64,000 nucleotides of DNA from Cotesia glomerata (Eukaryota; Arthropoda; Insecta; Hymenoptera; Braconidae), in assembly GCF_020080835.1 (NCBI RefSeq), contig NC_058158.1:28972305-29036304 (forward strand), read 5' to 3'. Both the position numbers and the translations under genes were made by a program. The notes beneath the pieces were generated by a model. That model was not told where the DNA came from. It did not search any database and was given only the letters and a program-made list of their open reading frames with translations. This document shows positions 35,838-46,525 of the stretch, one piece after another. Each line of letters opens with the position of its first letter. Positions within the stretch are counted from its first letter, which is position 1.

Positions 35838-37705
35838 ATCCACAACTCTGAGTCAATGGAGTGAATTAGACAAAGAAACAATAGTTTTTATTTACAAAGA
35901 ACTTTGTACTTAAAAAAACTATATAAATAGATATAATAAATTATGTATTTACTTGTTTTATATATAAAAACTTTGTCATTTTTAGAAGCCGTTCAAACAA
36001 GTATTGGCATCAATGCTTCTGCATTGCAACATCGCGTATGATTCATTTTATAAGTATATTTTTATATGAAATTTAATATTTATGACAATGATTTACTATA
36101 CTTTTATTAATATCAATATATTCAGATCATTGAATTTATTTTTCGTAAATTGAATTTGTGTTGGGTATATTTATCATAAAATAATTTTTTTGTTAAAATA
36201 AGTATCAAGTATTTTAACTTTTTCTATGAATAATAATTTTCAGTATAATTTTATTCAGATTTCGAGTAAAAATACTCCTCGATATTTATTGTCAAGAATA
36301 ACTGATGTCTTAATCCTGAAATTTAAAGAAAAGAAGTAGATTTTCTTTATCTGATGAATATGTATACTTACATATTAATAAAAGAAGAATATAATCGTAA
36401 GAACTAACTCGAAAAAAAAAATTTTTTCTTAGAATTAATACTGCGAAAAATACAATTTAAGTTAAAAAATTTTCTAGACTAAAATTTCTTTAGTAATTAA
36501 TGTAATACACTGAGAAAAAAAAATACTTTTACTCAATTAACAATTTCTTGGTTCAAGAAACTCACTGACGATCAAATATTTTATTATTATTAATTATTAA
36601 TTTCTGAAGAGAAGAGCATCAATATTTATCTTTGGATAATAAATAAACAAAAGAATAGCTTTATTTAAATTAAGTAAAAATTATTTCAATTAATTTAACA
36701 ATTTTTTGAGCTAAGAATACATATTCTTAAAAATTTTCGAGAACTTAAATTCTTGTATCAAGAAAATTTTCTTAATCAAAGTATTTTTTTTCTCCTTGTA
36801 TATTATAGTTTTTCATTCATTTATTAATATTGATTTACTCAATGAATTTTAAAATAGAATGTAAATTAACGCATTCAATTGAATCTTTGGTTTTTTTAAC
36901 ACAGAAAAAAAGAAAAAAATTTTAATTTATCATCAGCAATAAAAAATGATTAATTCGGTATACAGTTAAGTTTAAAAATTTGAAACAGTAGATTTTTTCA
37001 ATGTCATTGCTTGTCCAAACAAAGAACTCATAAAACTAGAGGGTACTTAAAAATAACGTTTGTTATTCAAATGTAATCTAAACAATACATCTCAGACTAT
37101 TTAAATACTTATTTTTCATGATATTTTATGTAAAAATTCTTTCATCGAATAACAATTGTAAAACACTTTTCAAGAAGCAATTATTCAATTAAATATGAAA
37201 ATTATAAATTTTATTTTAAATGTTTAGTCATAAAAACTATTTTTCTTCAATGCAAATAGTTTTTTAATAAAGATAATAAAATAAATTGAATATTTAATAA
37301 AGAAGAAATAAATAAATAAATTCTTGAGAAATTCAATTACAATTTATCAAATCTACAAGTTTGTAAATCCATTAGTTCAATTATAGTAATAAGCTTTTAT
37401 ATGATTTTTATAAGAAAGTGAACGCTTGCGCGTTATTCAAGCACGTGTAGAAGCAATGAGCGTTTATTCAAGTTACTTGACTTAAACTTGCAGTCTAGTG
37501 TATGTAACGTTACTGAATACGTCCACAATTAATTTTGAATTTTTTGTACAGTTAAAATTATATTTTTTGATACATTTCTAATACTTATATTTGATCTATA
37601 TTTATCTAAAACTTATATTTAAATTATAAACTACAAAAAACTAAAAAACATCAACGAATTACAATCTAGTTTTATACTTTTTAATAATAATAAAAAAAAA
37701 AGATA
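35838..37705. other. Divergent intergenic region between TMEM192 and the first INAF gene, with a MITE
   Basis: Apart from the MITE at 36506-36800 the stretch is AT-rich. A GC-richer patch at 37420-37520 (GCGCGTTATTCAAGCACGTG) about 200 bp before the INAF start is the likely promoter area of that gene. No exon was found. Confidence 0.5.
36506..36800. mobile_element. 295-bp MITE, inverted copy of 29061-29355
   Basis: Starts TACACTGAGAAAAAAAAATA and ends with a T run then CTCCTTGTA. Aligns end to end with the reverse complement of 29061-29355, including the internal GACGATCAAATATT and CTTGTATCAAGAAAATTTTC phrases. Confidence 0.75.
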
Positions 37706-38002
37706 ATGGGGACTCTGTCTGAAGCAACTGGTGGAGCTGGAGGAAATCCGAATAATCCGGGAGCGAAAGATCAAAATATCTATGAAAATCGAGCCGGTAC
37801 TAAAAAAATAATAAGAGTTGTAACAGTAATAGCATATTTGTTTTCAGTAAGTTTTGTAGCTATTGTATTGAGTGCATACTACGTATTTCTTTGGCAACCG
37901 CCAAATCCGCGATTAGTACATCGCGCACAAAAAATGGAAAAACTTCAAGCTGATTACTTATCCGAAAGTCAACCTCATGAGTTTTCACTTGATGAAATCA
38001 TC

Positions 38003-38043
<41 letters not shown>

Positions 38044-38635
38044 CAACAACAAAAATAGTAACAATAATTATAAAAAAAATGTCGGTGAAGTATTTGGTTC
38101 TATAAATGATTTTCGTCGAGGTTTGATTCGCCTTCATAGCATTGATAAAATTGACACCAGTAGCAATAATAATAATTATAAAAATAATAATCAAAAATAC
38201 GTAAAATCTATAAATACAATTAAATTGAGAAATCCAATAATTGAAAAAATATACCATCAGAGTGACAAGGTTACGACTGCTGATTTACAGACGAGTATTT
38301 ATGGTATTATTAATAAACATCTTGATCCTTCAAATGATGATAAAAAAACTACTGATAAATCAACGGCATTTACAAAAATTGAAAATACTACTGAAACAAC
38401 TGTTTTGCTTACACCGTCAACAGAAATGAGTAAATATTATGAAAAAGACGAAAATAATTTTGCATCTACATCTACATCTACATCTACAACTAAAATTGAA
38501 TTTTTGAATAAAATTTTTGACAAAAATCGACAACCTCCGGAAATTAATCAGCTAAATACTGAAATTACTACTGATGAATCAAATTATCAAACGACTGAAA
38601 ATTTGTACTTTCAAGGTAAAAAAAAAAATTTATAA
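37706..38635 (+). CDS. INAF-motif single-pass membrane protein 1, Asn-rich
   Basis: A 309-residue frame from ATG 37706. Residues 33-63 (KK..RVVTVIAYLFSVSFVAIV to FLW) match the INAF motif: a basic pair, one membrane helix (about 38-62) and an aromatic end, as in insect inaF proteins and vertebrate INAFM1/2. Drosophila inaF is needed for TRP channel function. Beyond the helix is a long low-complexity tail: an Asn run (about residues 98-115) encoded by an (AAT)n/(AAC)n microsatellite, a Thr/Ser-rich part and an acidic end. At 38616 a donor GTAAAA follows CAA-G in phase 1, exactly as in the neighbouring paralogue, so the exon may be spliced on (end 38615) instead of stopping at 38635. The neighbour at 40604 is a paralogue, as in the clustered Drosophila inaF locus (recalled). 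Confidence 0.75.
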
Positions 38636-40603
38636 ATATTAATATACCTTTCTTTTCATTTTTTGCATGCATTTTTCCATGGCATTTAATTTGTTTATCA
38701 TAAAATTTTAAAAATATCTGATAAAAAATTTTTACAAGGAAATTAAATAGTTTTAGTTACTCAAGCGGCACAAATTTTTTTTTGTTTATGTTTTGTTGAA
38801 TTTAAGTTGACGATTATAAATTTTTTAACTTCTTGTTGAGTGAAATCTATCAAAAAGTCAACATTTTTTTTTGTGACGCTTGGGTAAGAGTATTTCTTCT
38901 TTCAAAAAACTTTTTCATTTTTAATATTAAAATTAATTTAAAAACATTTATTTTTACTTTTAAAAACTGAACAATTTATTAACAATAGGCTTTTTGAATT
39001 AATATATATTAATTGTAAGATCAAGTCTTAATTAATTAACTGATTATGATGTCATATTATTTCCCAAATGATAATTAATTGATGAAAGTTAATGAAACGC
39101 TACAGGAGATAATCATTACATTAATTGTGTAGCTATTAGTTTTTCTTATGTAAAAAGTAAGATACAACAAAATAATAGCGTATCGAAACTTATGACGGTG
39201 TTATCGAGTAAAATAACAGGGTCAATACATAGGGTTTCACCTTATGTAATCGACACAAATTCTTCATATATATATATACATACATTAGTAATTAGTTTTG
39301 CTGAAAATAAAGTCGCGGTAATGCAATTTCAATACTAAGTAAATAGTTTACATATTCGGGTAAACTTACAGTTCAGTACTAGATTATTCCAAATTTTTAT
39401 TCTAATTATAGAAATTCTTGTAAGATGAAATATTTAATTTTATAAAAATCGTAATAAGATTGAATTTAAATTTTGTTATTGATGAATAATAAAAAGTATT
39501 CTTCTGAAGAAAACAAATAAGTCACTCAATTAAAAAAAAAACCACAATTTTGCTAGGGTGAATATAAAAAAAATATGTTTGCTCGTTCGTGACGTTTTTG
39601 AAACAAAGGTGTGTCTGTCGTATTTGCAATTAATAATATTGAACAAAGAAAACCGGAGAAATAGCTTCAGTTATTAAAAGACCACCATTAAATTAAATTA
39701 ATATCAATTACTTAAGTACAATTACATCGAATTTATAGATTATTAAGTTCAATCATATTTTTTTACTAAGAAACTCTTATATAAATCAAAGAAATCTAAC
39801 TTATTTCCGAATAAATTTAATCCAATATTCAATTGTAGTCATATATAATCATAATCAGATAATAAATTCTGAAGGGCGTATTACAAATTCAAATATTCCA
39901 TCCAACTTTAACGATTCGTAACAACAATTTATTTAAAATACGCAATCGCTCCATATACTTTTATTATTTATCTATCTTTTAATAAAATTCTTAACAAACA
40001 AATTTATTTGCAAGTATAATAAAATTCCGGAATTTTAAACGGCGATAAGAAAAAACTCAAGTATCCTGTAGTAAAAATATATAGATATATAAATAAAGAT
40101 ATACATAAAGAATAATCGAATTCGATTAGTGAATCTATAAAATTTTAGTGATGTGACCTTGATCATTTAAGCGAATTACACCATTATTAAAAAAAAAAAA
40201 ATATATATTATTATTAAAAAGAAAAATAAATAGATGTGCGCAGAATCCTTATCGAATCTATGTATTATGAGTATAATACGTATGTATATAAAAGAGCTTA
40301 AATACGCATGTCTTAAAATAACTAAAATTGTTAATACAGCAGTGGGTGTAGTCTTAATACAAATTTTACTAACATTAAATCTATGTAAAACCAACAATTT
40401 TATTTATTTACACAAATTATTTCTAAATAATTATTCATTAACATAAAAATAAAAAATAGCAACGGATGATTACACGTTAATTTAAATTAGTAAAATAAAT
40501 TACAAAAAATAAAAATGTGCTGACAGTAATACTACTTAACTTGATAGTAACTATTGTTGTAATTAAAAAAAGTATAAATTTATAATTATACAAATATTAA
40601 TGA
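38636..40603. other. Spacer between the two INAF genes
   Basis: AT-rich, with no exon or mobile element ends recognised. Short open frames on both strands around 40176-40446 lack motifs. It may be an intron if the first INAF exon is spliced to 41330. Confidence 0.5.
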
Positions 40604-41553
40604 ATGAAACGTCAAATGAGAATTTATAAGCCCAGTAGCGGTAGTCGGGAGTTGAATATGCAAATACCAAGAAAAATGAGTAGTGCACAAACTGTAATGG
40701 CAAGTATTACACGAACACTTGCAACGCGTAATGACCCTCATGGAAAAGCTTCAAACGAAGTGAAACTTGCTGGTGAAGAAAGTAAAGACAAATTATATGA
40801 ACCGAAACACCGTAAAAAAGTATTTCGTGTTATGACTGTTATTGCGTATATTATACTAGTTAGTTCAGCGGCTATTATTTTGTCATTGTTTTATGTTTTT
40901 ATTTGGAACCCAACTGATTATCGGTTACTTATAAGACGAGCTAAATTAAATAATTCAACGAAACTTGCTGAGTGCCTGAATTCAGCATCACCTGGTACAT
41001 TAGATGAGCTTGCGTTGAGAGTGCATGGTAAAAGCTTGTTTACTTTATATTACGCATGCTACAATGATATTTTATTACATTTATGATTTATTATATTGAA
41101 AACAGGCAGACATCAGAAAATTTTTATTTAATACAATAAATTGTATATTATTAAATAGAATTTTATAAAAAAATTTATGTGCGCAATTTAATTTTTTTTT
41201 TTTTTGTGAGAAATTAATTTTTGGATTCCTATTTTCGATGGATTAAAAGTACTAATTGTAAAAATTTTTTAATTTCTGATGTTTTTGGTTTAATTTAATG
41301 AAATTAATTGAAATAAAAATTTGTTATAGAACTCAACGAGGACAAAACAAGTTCTAATGGAACAGAATTTATGAATAAATTAAAATCAATGTACACAACG
41401 AGTAATGATAAAGAAAATCTTCAAGATCCAATAAGAGTCGAAACAACTGTCGAATTAACGTCGACTACTGATTCATTGATATCAATTGTTCAAGAAGAGA
41501 CATCTAAATCGTACGATGCCGATATTGATAAAAGCGTTTTACCAGAACGATAA
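40604..41553 (+). CDS. INAF-motif single-pass membrane protein 2
   Basis: Exons 40604-41027 and 41330-41553 (phase 1), 215 residues. YEPKHRKKVFRVMTVIAYI (from residue 65) is the classic INAF motif, with a membrane helix at about 74-100 ending FIWNP. A short basic N-terminus is probably cytosolic; the C-terminal tail is Ser/Thr/Asp-rich. The start is uncertain, as in-frame ATGs exist at 40604, 40616, 40658 and 40676. Reading through the donor would give a 160-residue protein ending in a hydrophobic tail, which I consider intron retention. By family analogy it is a membrane accessory factor for TRP-type channels. Its stop is 232 bp from the convergent UTP25 stop. Confidence 0.78.
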
Positions 41554-41785
41554 ATAAAATATATTTTATTATTATACTAATATTATTTATTATTTTATTT
41601 AAATTTATTATTTGTGTGATATTACGAGATAAAATAAAAATATATATAATTATAATAAATAATAATAATTATAACTAGAAATATTGAAAGTTGTATTAAA
41701 TAAATACGATTCAATTGATAATTTTATTGAAAATTATATTGTTTCATTAAAATGAATTATTTATAAATATTAATTTAAGATGTAA

Positions 41786-44176
41786 TTATTCACCAGTTAC
41801 AACCATATGTACTTTTTTATCAGAACGAATCATTTTAGTTGTCCGTTCAGTGCCTAATATTGCTGATAATTGCATATTGTCATATTTAGAGTACAAAGTT
41901 GTGACAGTCATGTTACTACTTGATCCAGCTTTTGGATTTTGATTTGATTCGTGCATAAAATTACACATTTCACTGTAAAAGTGTGGAAATGATGGCGGAG
42001 CATAAAATATTATATGGCGTATACCTTTAACAGTAATACGTCGGAAAAAATGGAATCGTTCTGAGTAAATTAAATAATGTGCATCACTGTGAAAAAACAT
42101 ATCACGAGCACGTGCTATTTTTGGATCCTTAGTATATTCACATATTTGTACAAATTTTAATTCTTCTTTTTTAAAGTAATTACGTAATTTAACGTAGTCA
42201 AAATAAGACGGTACATATATCAATGTATGGTTCATAATACTATCCTTGTATTGCGGTAATATTTTATTTGTAAAAAAATCAAATCGTGCATCAATTGCTT
42301 GCTGATAATTAGCCGCTTCGAATTTATGAAACATCTGTTGTAAGTGTACAACTATTTTACATATAGAACCATACATTACTGGATTCATTATCTTCACCTT
42401 CCCAGCATAATTAAAACAATATTTATTAAATATCGAGTGAATCTCCGGAACATGTACGCTTGAAAATATCAATGATTGTCGATAATACTTAGCCCAGCCG
42501 TTAACAGCCCAGCTTCTGACACGTGAAAAATCAGTACCGTGATCCAACTCTTTTGGTTGTAAATGTAAATGATTAAATATATGAATTAGATGATCCCAAT
42601 TTTGCATTAATAATATATCACACTGATCTATTATTAATAATTCAATGGAAGCTAAGAAATCGTAATTACGATGCTCTTCACCTTCGGCACCAATTAAGAT
42701 TCTTAATCCAACGAGAGATGTTATTATAATGTCAGATGAATAAAAATCAGTGTATAATTTTAATGTCTTTTTAGTTAATGCAATACCTATTTTAAATGCA
42801 TCATCAATATTACCAGAAAATGTTTTTTCATAATCTTCTGGCTTAGGGTTTTTTTTCGGCATTCTCAAAGTATCACCACCGCCAAATTCTTCCATAAATC
42901 TCGTTTTATTCATTACAGAGCCTCCTTTATCATCGCCAATTAATATTGATATTAATAATTCAACAACTTTTAGACAAGTATGACGAAATGGTACAATAAT
43001 AAGTACTTTTGGTCTGACTAATCCTTGGTCACGATAAGCCTCTGGTATTTGTGCTAATGATTTATTATCAACTTTTGATAATTTAGCATTGTGATGTAAA
43101 ATCTTAGCACGTGTTTTTAACAAATGATTTACAGCATGCAAACAATAAGTAAACATTATTTCATTTTCATTTTTAAATCCACGCTCGCAGTACAACAAGT
43201 CTTGGTAATTATTCATTATTGAAAATAATTCTTTTTGAAAGCGCGTTAGTTCACTTGGATCCTTGTTTAAACTGTCTTTTATATTATCGTAATTGGCTTT
43301 TGAAATATTATTCTGAATTTGATTTTTAATGTACAATTTATTCCAATCAAGATCATGAATTACCGAAGGGATTGTACCAGCTTTAGCGTATTGCTTGTCT
43401 TCTTTCAAAAAATCTTTTTTTAAAGCTGCAGTATTCGTTGAATCACATCTTGGAATTTGGACAGTGAGTTTATTGAGCTCCGGCCAAGTTAATTGATGGG
43501 AATAGCTAACTGGAGTTAAGCTTGATACATTGGCATATGCATCATCTGATAAATCATTTATTATGTGGAGTGCAAATGGGTCTTTCAAATCACCTGAGTC
43601 TTCTCGCGCTGTTTCGACATCTTCATCTTCATCAGCTTCAACTAATGATAATTTAAAATCTTCATCATCATCATCGTCATTATTATCACCATTGTCTACA
43701 TCTTCTTTTTTATCATTATCATCAACCGAATTTTCATTAGCATTATTTAATTCTTCATCATCATTTTCATTTTCTGATTCATCCATACTATCACTAACAA
43801 CAGTTTCATTTTTATCTTTAATTTCTAAATTAGATTCAACTTCAGCTTCTGACTCGGATTCAGACTCGGAAGCCGATACTACCTTAGTTTCTTTAAAATC
43901 TCGATTTTTTGAAAATGTTGACAGCAACATTTCCAAAGGATCTTGATCTTCGTCATCGGACTCCTCTTCTTCTCGTTTTAATTCTTCCTGTTCTTGTTCC
44001 TCTAATTTTTTTCTTCTGTTTTCAATCTCCGCATTTTTTGCATCACGTTCTTTCACATACGAGGACTCATGAAAATTAAATTTACCTTTTTTAACTTTTG
44101 ATTTTGGAGCTGATTTTGAATTACGTCTGTCCAATTTTCTTTTTCCACCTCGTACTGGTCTTTTACCAAATCCCAT
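41786..44176 (-). CDS. UTP25: UTP25 (digestive organ expansion factor) homologue, SSU processome
   Basis: A single exon of 796 residues from ATG 44176. The N-terminus is Lys/Arg-rich (GFGKRPVRGGKRKL), followed by a long acidic low-complexity segment (about 50-210), typical of nucleolar proteins. From about residue 270 the conserved domain runs to the end: DLDWNKLY, PKVLIIVPFRH near 395, FSGNIDDAFKIGIALTKKT near 455, SDIIITSLVGLR, then LIIDQCDILLMQNWDHL near 515, and QSLIFSS. The family has a DEAD-helicase-like fold in which the DEAD box is degenerate (IDQCD here), so ATPase activity is doubtful. Utp25 works in 18S rRNA maturation in the nucleolus; zebrafish Def also controls p53. Upstream at 44250-44450 is a MITE. 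Confidence 0.92.
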   Translation of the reverse strand: MGFGKRPVRGGKRKLDRRNSKSAPKSKVKKGKFNFHESSYVKERDAKNAEIENRRKKLEEQEQEELKREEEESDDEDQDPLEMLLSTFSKNRDFKETKVVSASESESESEAEVESNLEIKDKNETVVSDSMDESENENDDEELNNANENSVDDNDKKEDVDNGDNNDDDDDEDFKLSLVEADEDEDVETAREDSGDLKDPFALHIINDLSDDAYANVSSLTPVSYSHQLTWPELNKLTVQIPRCDSTNTAALKKDFLKEDKQYAKAGTIPSVIHDLDWNKLYIKNQIQNNISKANYDNIKDSLNKDPSELTRFQKELFSIMNNYQDLLYCERGFKNENEIMFTYCLHAVNHLLKTRAKILHHNAKLSKVDNKSLAQIPEAYRDQGLVRPKVLIIVPFRHTCLKVVELLISILIGDDKGGSVMNKTRFMEEFGGGDTLRMPKKNPKPEDYEKTFSGNIDDAFKIGIALTKKTLKLYTDFYSSDIIITSLVGLRILIGAEGEEHRNYDFLASIELLIIDQCDILLMQNWDHLIHIFNHLHLQPKELDHGTDFSRVRSWAVNGWAKYYRQSLIFSSVHVPEIHSIFNKYCFNYAGKVKIMNPVMYGSICKIVVHLQQMFHKFEAANYQQAIDARFDFFTNKILPQYKDSIMNHTLIYVPSYFDYVKLRNYFKKEELKFVQICEYTKDPKIARARDMFFHSDAHYLIYSERFHFFRRITVKGIRHIIFYAPPSFPHFYSEMCNFMHESNQNPKAGSSSNMTVTTLYSKYDNMQLSAILGTERTTKMIRSDKKVHMVVTGE

Positions 44177-44247
44177 TTTTGAAAATCAACATGTACCTTA
44201 AAGCAATAATTATATTTTTTTATTTTTTCTAAACACAGTATTAAAGA

Positions 44248-44455
44248 AAAATTTTATGAAAATTAATTTAGCAGATATTTAATAATTTTTTAACAAATAA
44301 ATTATGGCAAAAAAAGAAGAAAAAAAATTGACGTGTAGAAATTTTAAAAAATAAAAAATGCAGTTTTTCAAAAATAATTTTTTGGAAAAAATCTATTTGT
44401 GAAAAAAAAATTAAAAAATGGTTAAGTAACTGCTAACTTTATTGTCATGTAAATT
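44248..44455. mobile_element. MITE of the AGCAGACATCT family next to the UTP25 start
   Basis: Ends ATGAAAATTAATTTAGCAGA and GTAACTGCTAACTTTATTGT form an imperfect inverted pair about 200 bp apart, only about 75 bp upstream of the UTP25 ATG, so it may lie in the promoter or 5' UTR. The interior A/T phrases match the copies at 34826 and 54716. Confidence 0.5.
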
Positions 44456-46525
44456 TTTACTTACTTGTTCATCTATTGAAGTCAAATAAAAATAAATTCG
44501 GGCGAATTTAAATCATGCAATTATTCAATTTACAACTAACCACTAAATACAAATAATTGAAAATATTTAAAGATCAATAGCAACAGTTAATTCACACGTG
44601 ACAATAAAGCTCTGTTTAGTATAATCTATAAGGTTATGTTTTGTTATTTTACACTTTTACCACGTGAAAGTTCTCCATTTTCTCGCGCGAAAAATTTAAA
44701 TCTAAAATTCTTAGAATTTTTTCATCAATTATTTCTTTATGATTACAAGTTATACAATTCTAAGAATTAAAAAAACCAAATATCTATACTATAAAAATAA
44801 GTAATAAGCTTTATGAAATTTCAACAAATCCTTGATGATAAAACACAAATAATAAATGCCAATAGTTTTTATCTTTTCGCGTAATCACTAAAATGACAAG
44901 CTAAAATCATAAAATAAAGATAAAAATAAACTAATCATTAAATTCAAGAAATTAATATACTAAAGAATATTTATTTATAAATAAATACATTCGATAAATA
45001 TAGAAAAAATTGCTAATAAATGCTTCGATACTCAAGCTTATCACATAAAATAATCTTCAGTAAAAATAAAACATCAGAGAGGGTCTATTACAGGAAATAG
45101 GAAGTAACAAACAAGATTAATTAATCAACCCCCACCTTATCATTCTATTGCCGGTTGTTTACATCAAGTGTGCATACACTATAAAAAGTGTCATGATCTC
45201 TTTATCATTTACTAGACATTTGATGAAACTGAAAATAGCAGACATCTTAGAATTGTGTCAATAGAAACAATATAAATATTGTAATAAAAAATTAAACTTT
45301 TAACAATTTCCATGAAATTTTTAAAGGTAATTAATTTACTTTCATTTTTTTACTTTTTTAAATTAAAAACAAAATTTTTAAATGTCTGATTATCATTTGT
45401 AAAGTACTTCTTATATTACATATTATCATTATCAATCTTAACATCTACATTTACAATTGCTATACAAATATATATGTACATATATATAAGTGAATATTAT
45501 TTTATATGTAACTTATTAGCTTTTTTTTTTTTTTTTTTTTTTTCTTTTGTGTAGACTAGGCAAAAGAGTATCACTAGAGCTGAACCAGAGACGGAGATAT
45601 GCGCGCGCATCAACAATATGTACAAGTCAAACTACAGGAGCAGCAACATCTAGGCAGTGTAGATAGACAGCAGCACTATGTAACTATATACATACACACA
45701 ATACTACACAGTAGATAGCATAGGTATACTCTACCTATACTATTTAAAGTCTAATGGTCTAAGTCTAGTTGTCTAAGTTAAACGCAGTTGAACGCAAACG
45801 TACATAGAGAGAAGGAGACTGCAGGAGGTTGTTCATACGTTACATTTATATGTATAGTTACAAGTTACACTTACATATATAGATAGATAGATATAGATAT
45901 ACATACACATGTATGGGATATACATGTACGTAGAATTTAGTGAACGAGTTGTCCAGTTGTCGAGACACCATCAAGACTATAGTATAGAGTCGTATCATCA
46001 TGATCATCATAAAAGTTTTTTAGTTAAAACCCAGAGGCGGTAATCATAACAGCAAACATTATACGTGAAGTAAAATGGTATTGGGATTTGTGATTTATAA
46101 AATAATAAATAGAGTAACAAATGAAGACTAGAAGCAAAAAAGTAACAACAGCTATCTAGTGTTTCTCGAGCTCCAGTTGAGATGGAATAAGTACTTTGGT
46201 GTATTGAACAATCATTAACTATAGTTTTATTTATTAAAACAAATAAGTTTATGTTAATTTCTCAAGTATGTATCAATGGACAATTGTTTTAATTTAAATT
46301 AATCGAGTTTATTAATTAATAATAACATATTGATTGATTGATAGGTGACTGGAACATTCAAGAGTTTAACCGAGTGAATTATTCAAGTTTTTAGTTGTAA
46401 TAATAACTTTGATATTGATAACAGTTAATAGTTAATTAGTTGGTGACTAAATCGTATATATAAATTTGAAATAACAATATTATACGTTTTCTCATGACCT
46501 CTTCCATTGGAAGTCTGGTAGTAAG
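44456..46525. other. Divergent upstream region of UTP25 and WDR20
   Basis: No coding exon. A poly(T) run (45521-45543) is followed by about 950 bp that is richer in purines and G+C (GAGACGGAGATATGCGCGCG, many TAGATAGA/TATACATA words), which I read as the promoter and long 5' UTR of WDR20. The WDR20 ATG follows at 46526. Confidence 0.5.

Noticed and set aside
37985..38257. Ile-rich minus frame
   Set aside because: Antisense of the Asn repeat in the INAF protein.
43530..43946. Ser-rich plus-strand frame
   Set aside because: Antisense shadow of the acidic Asp/Glu segment of UTP25.
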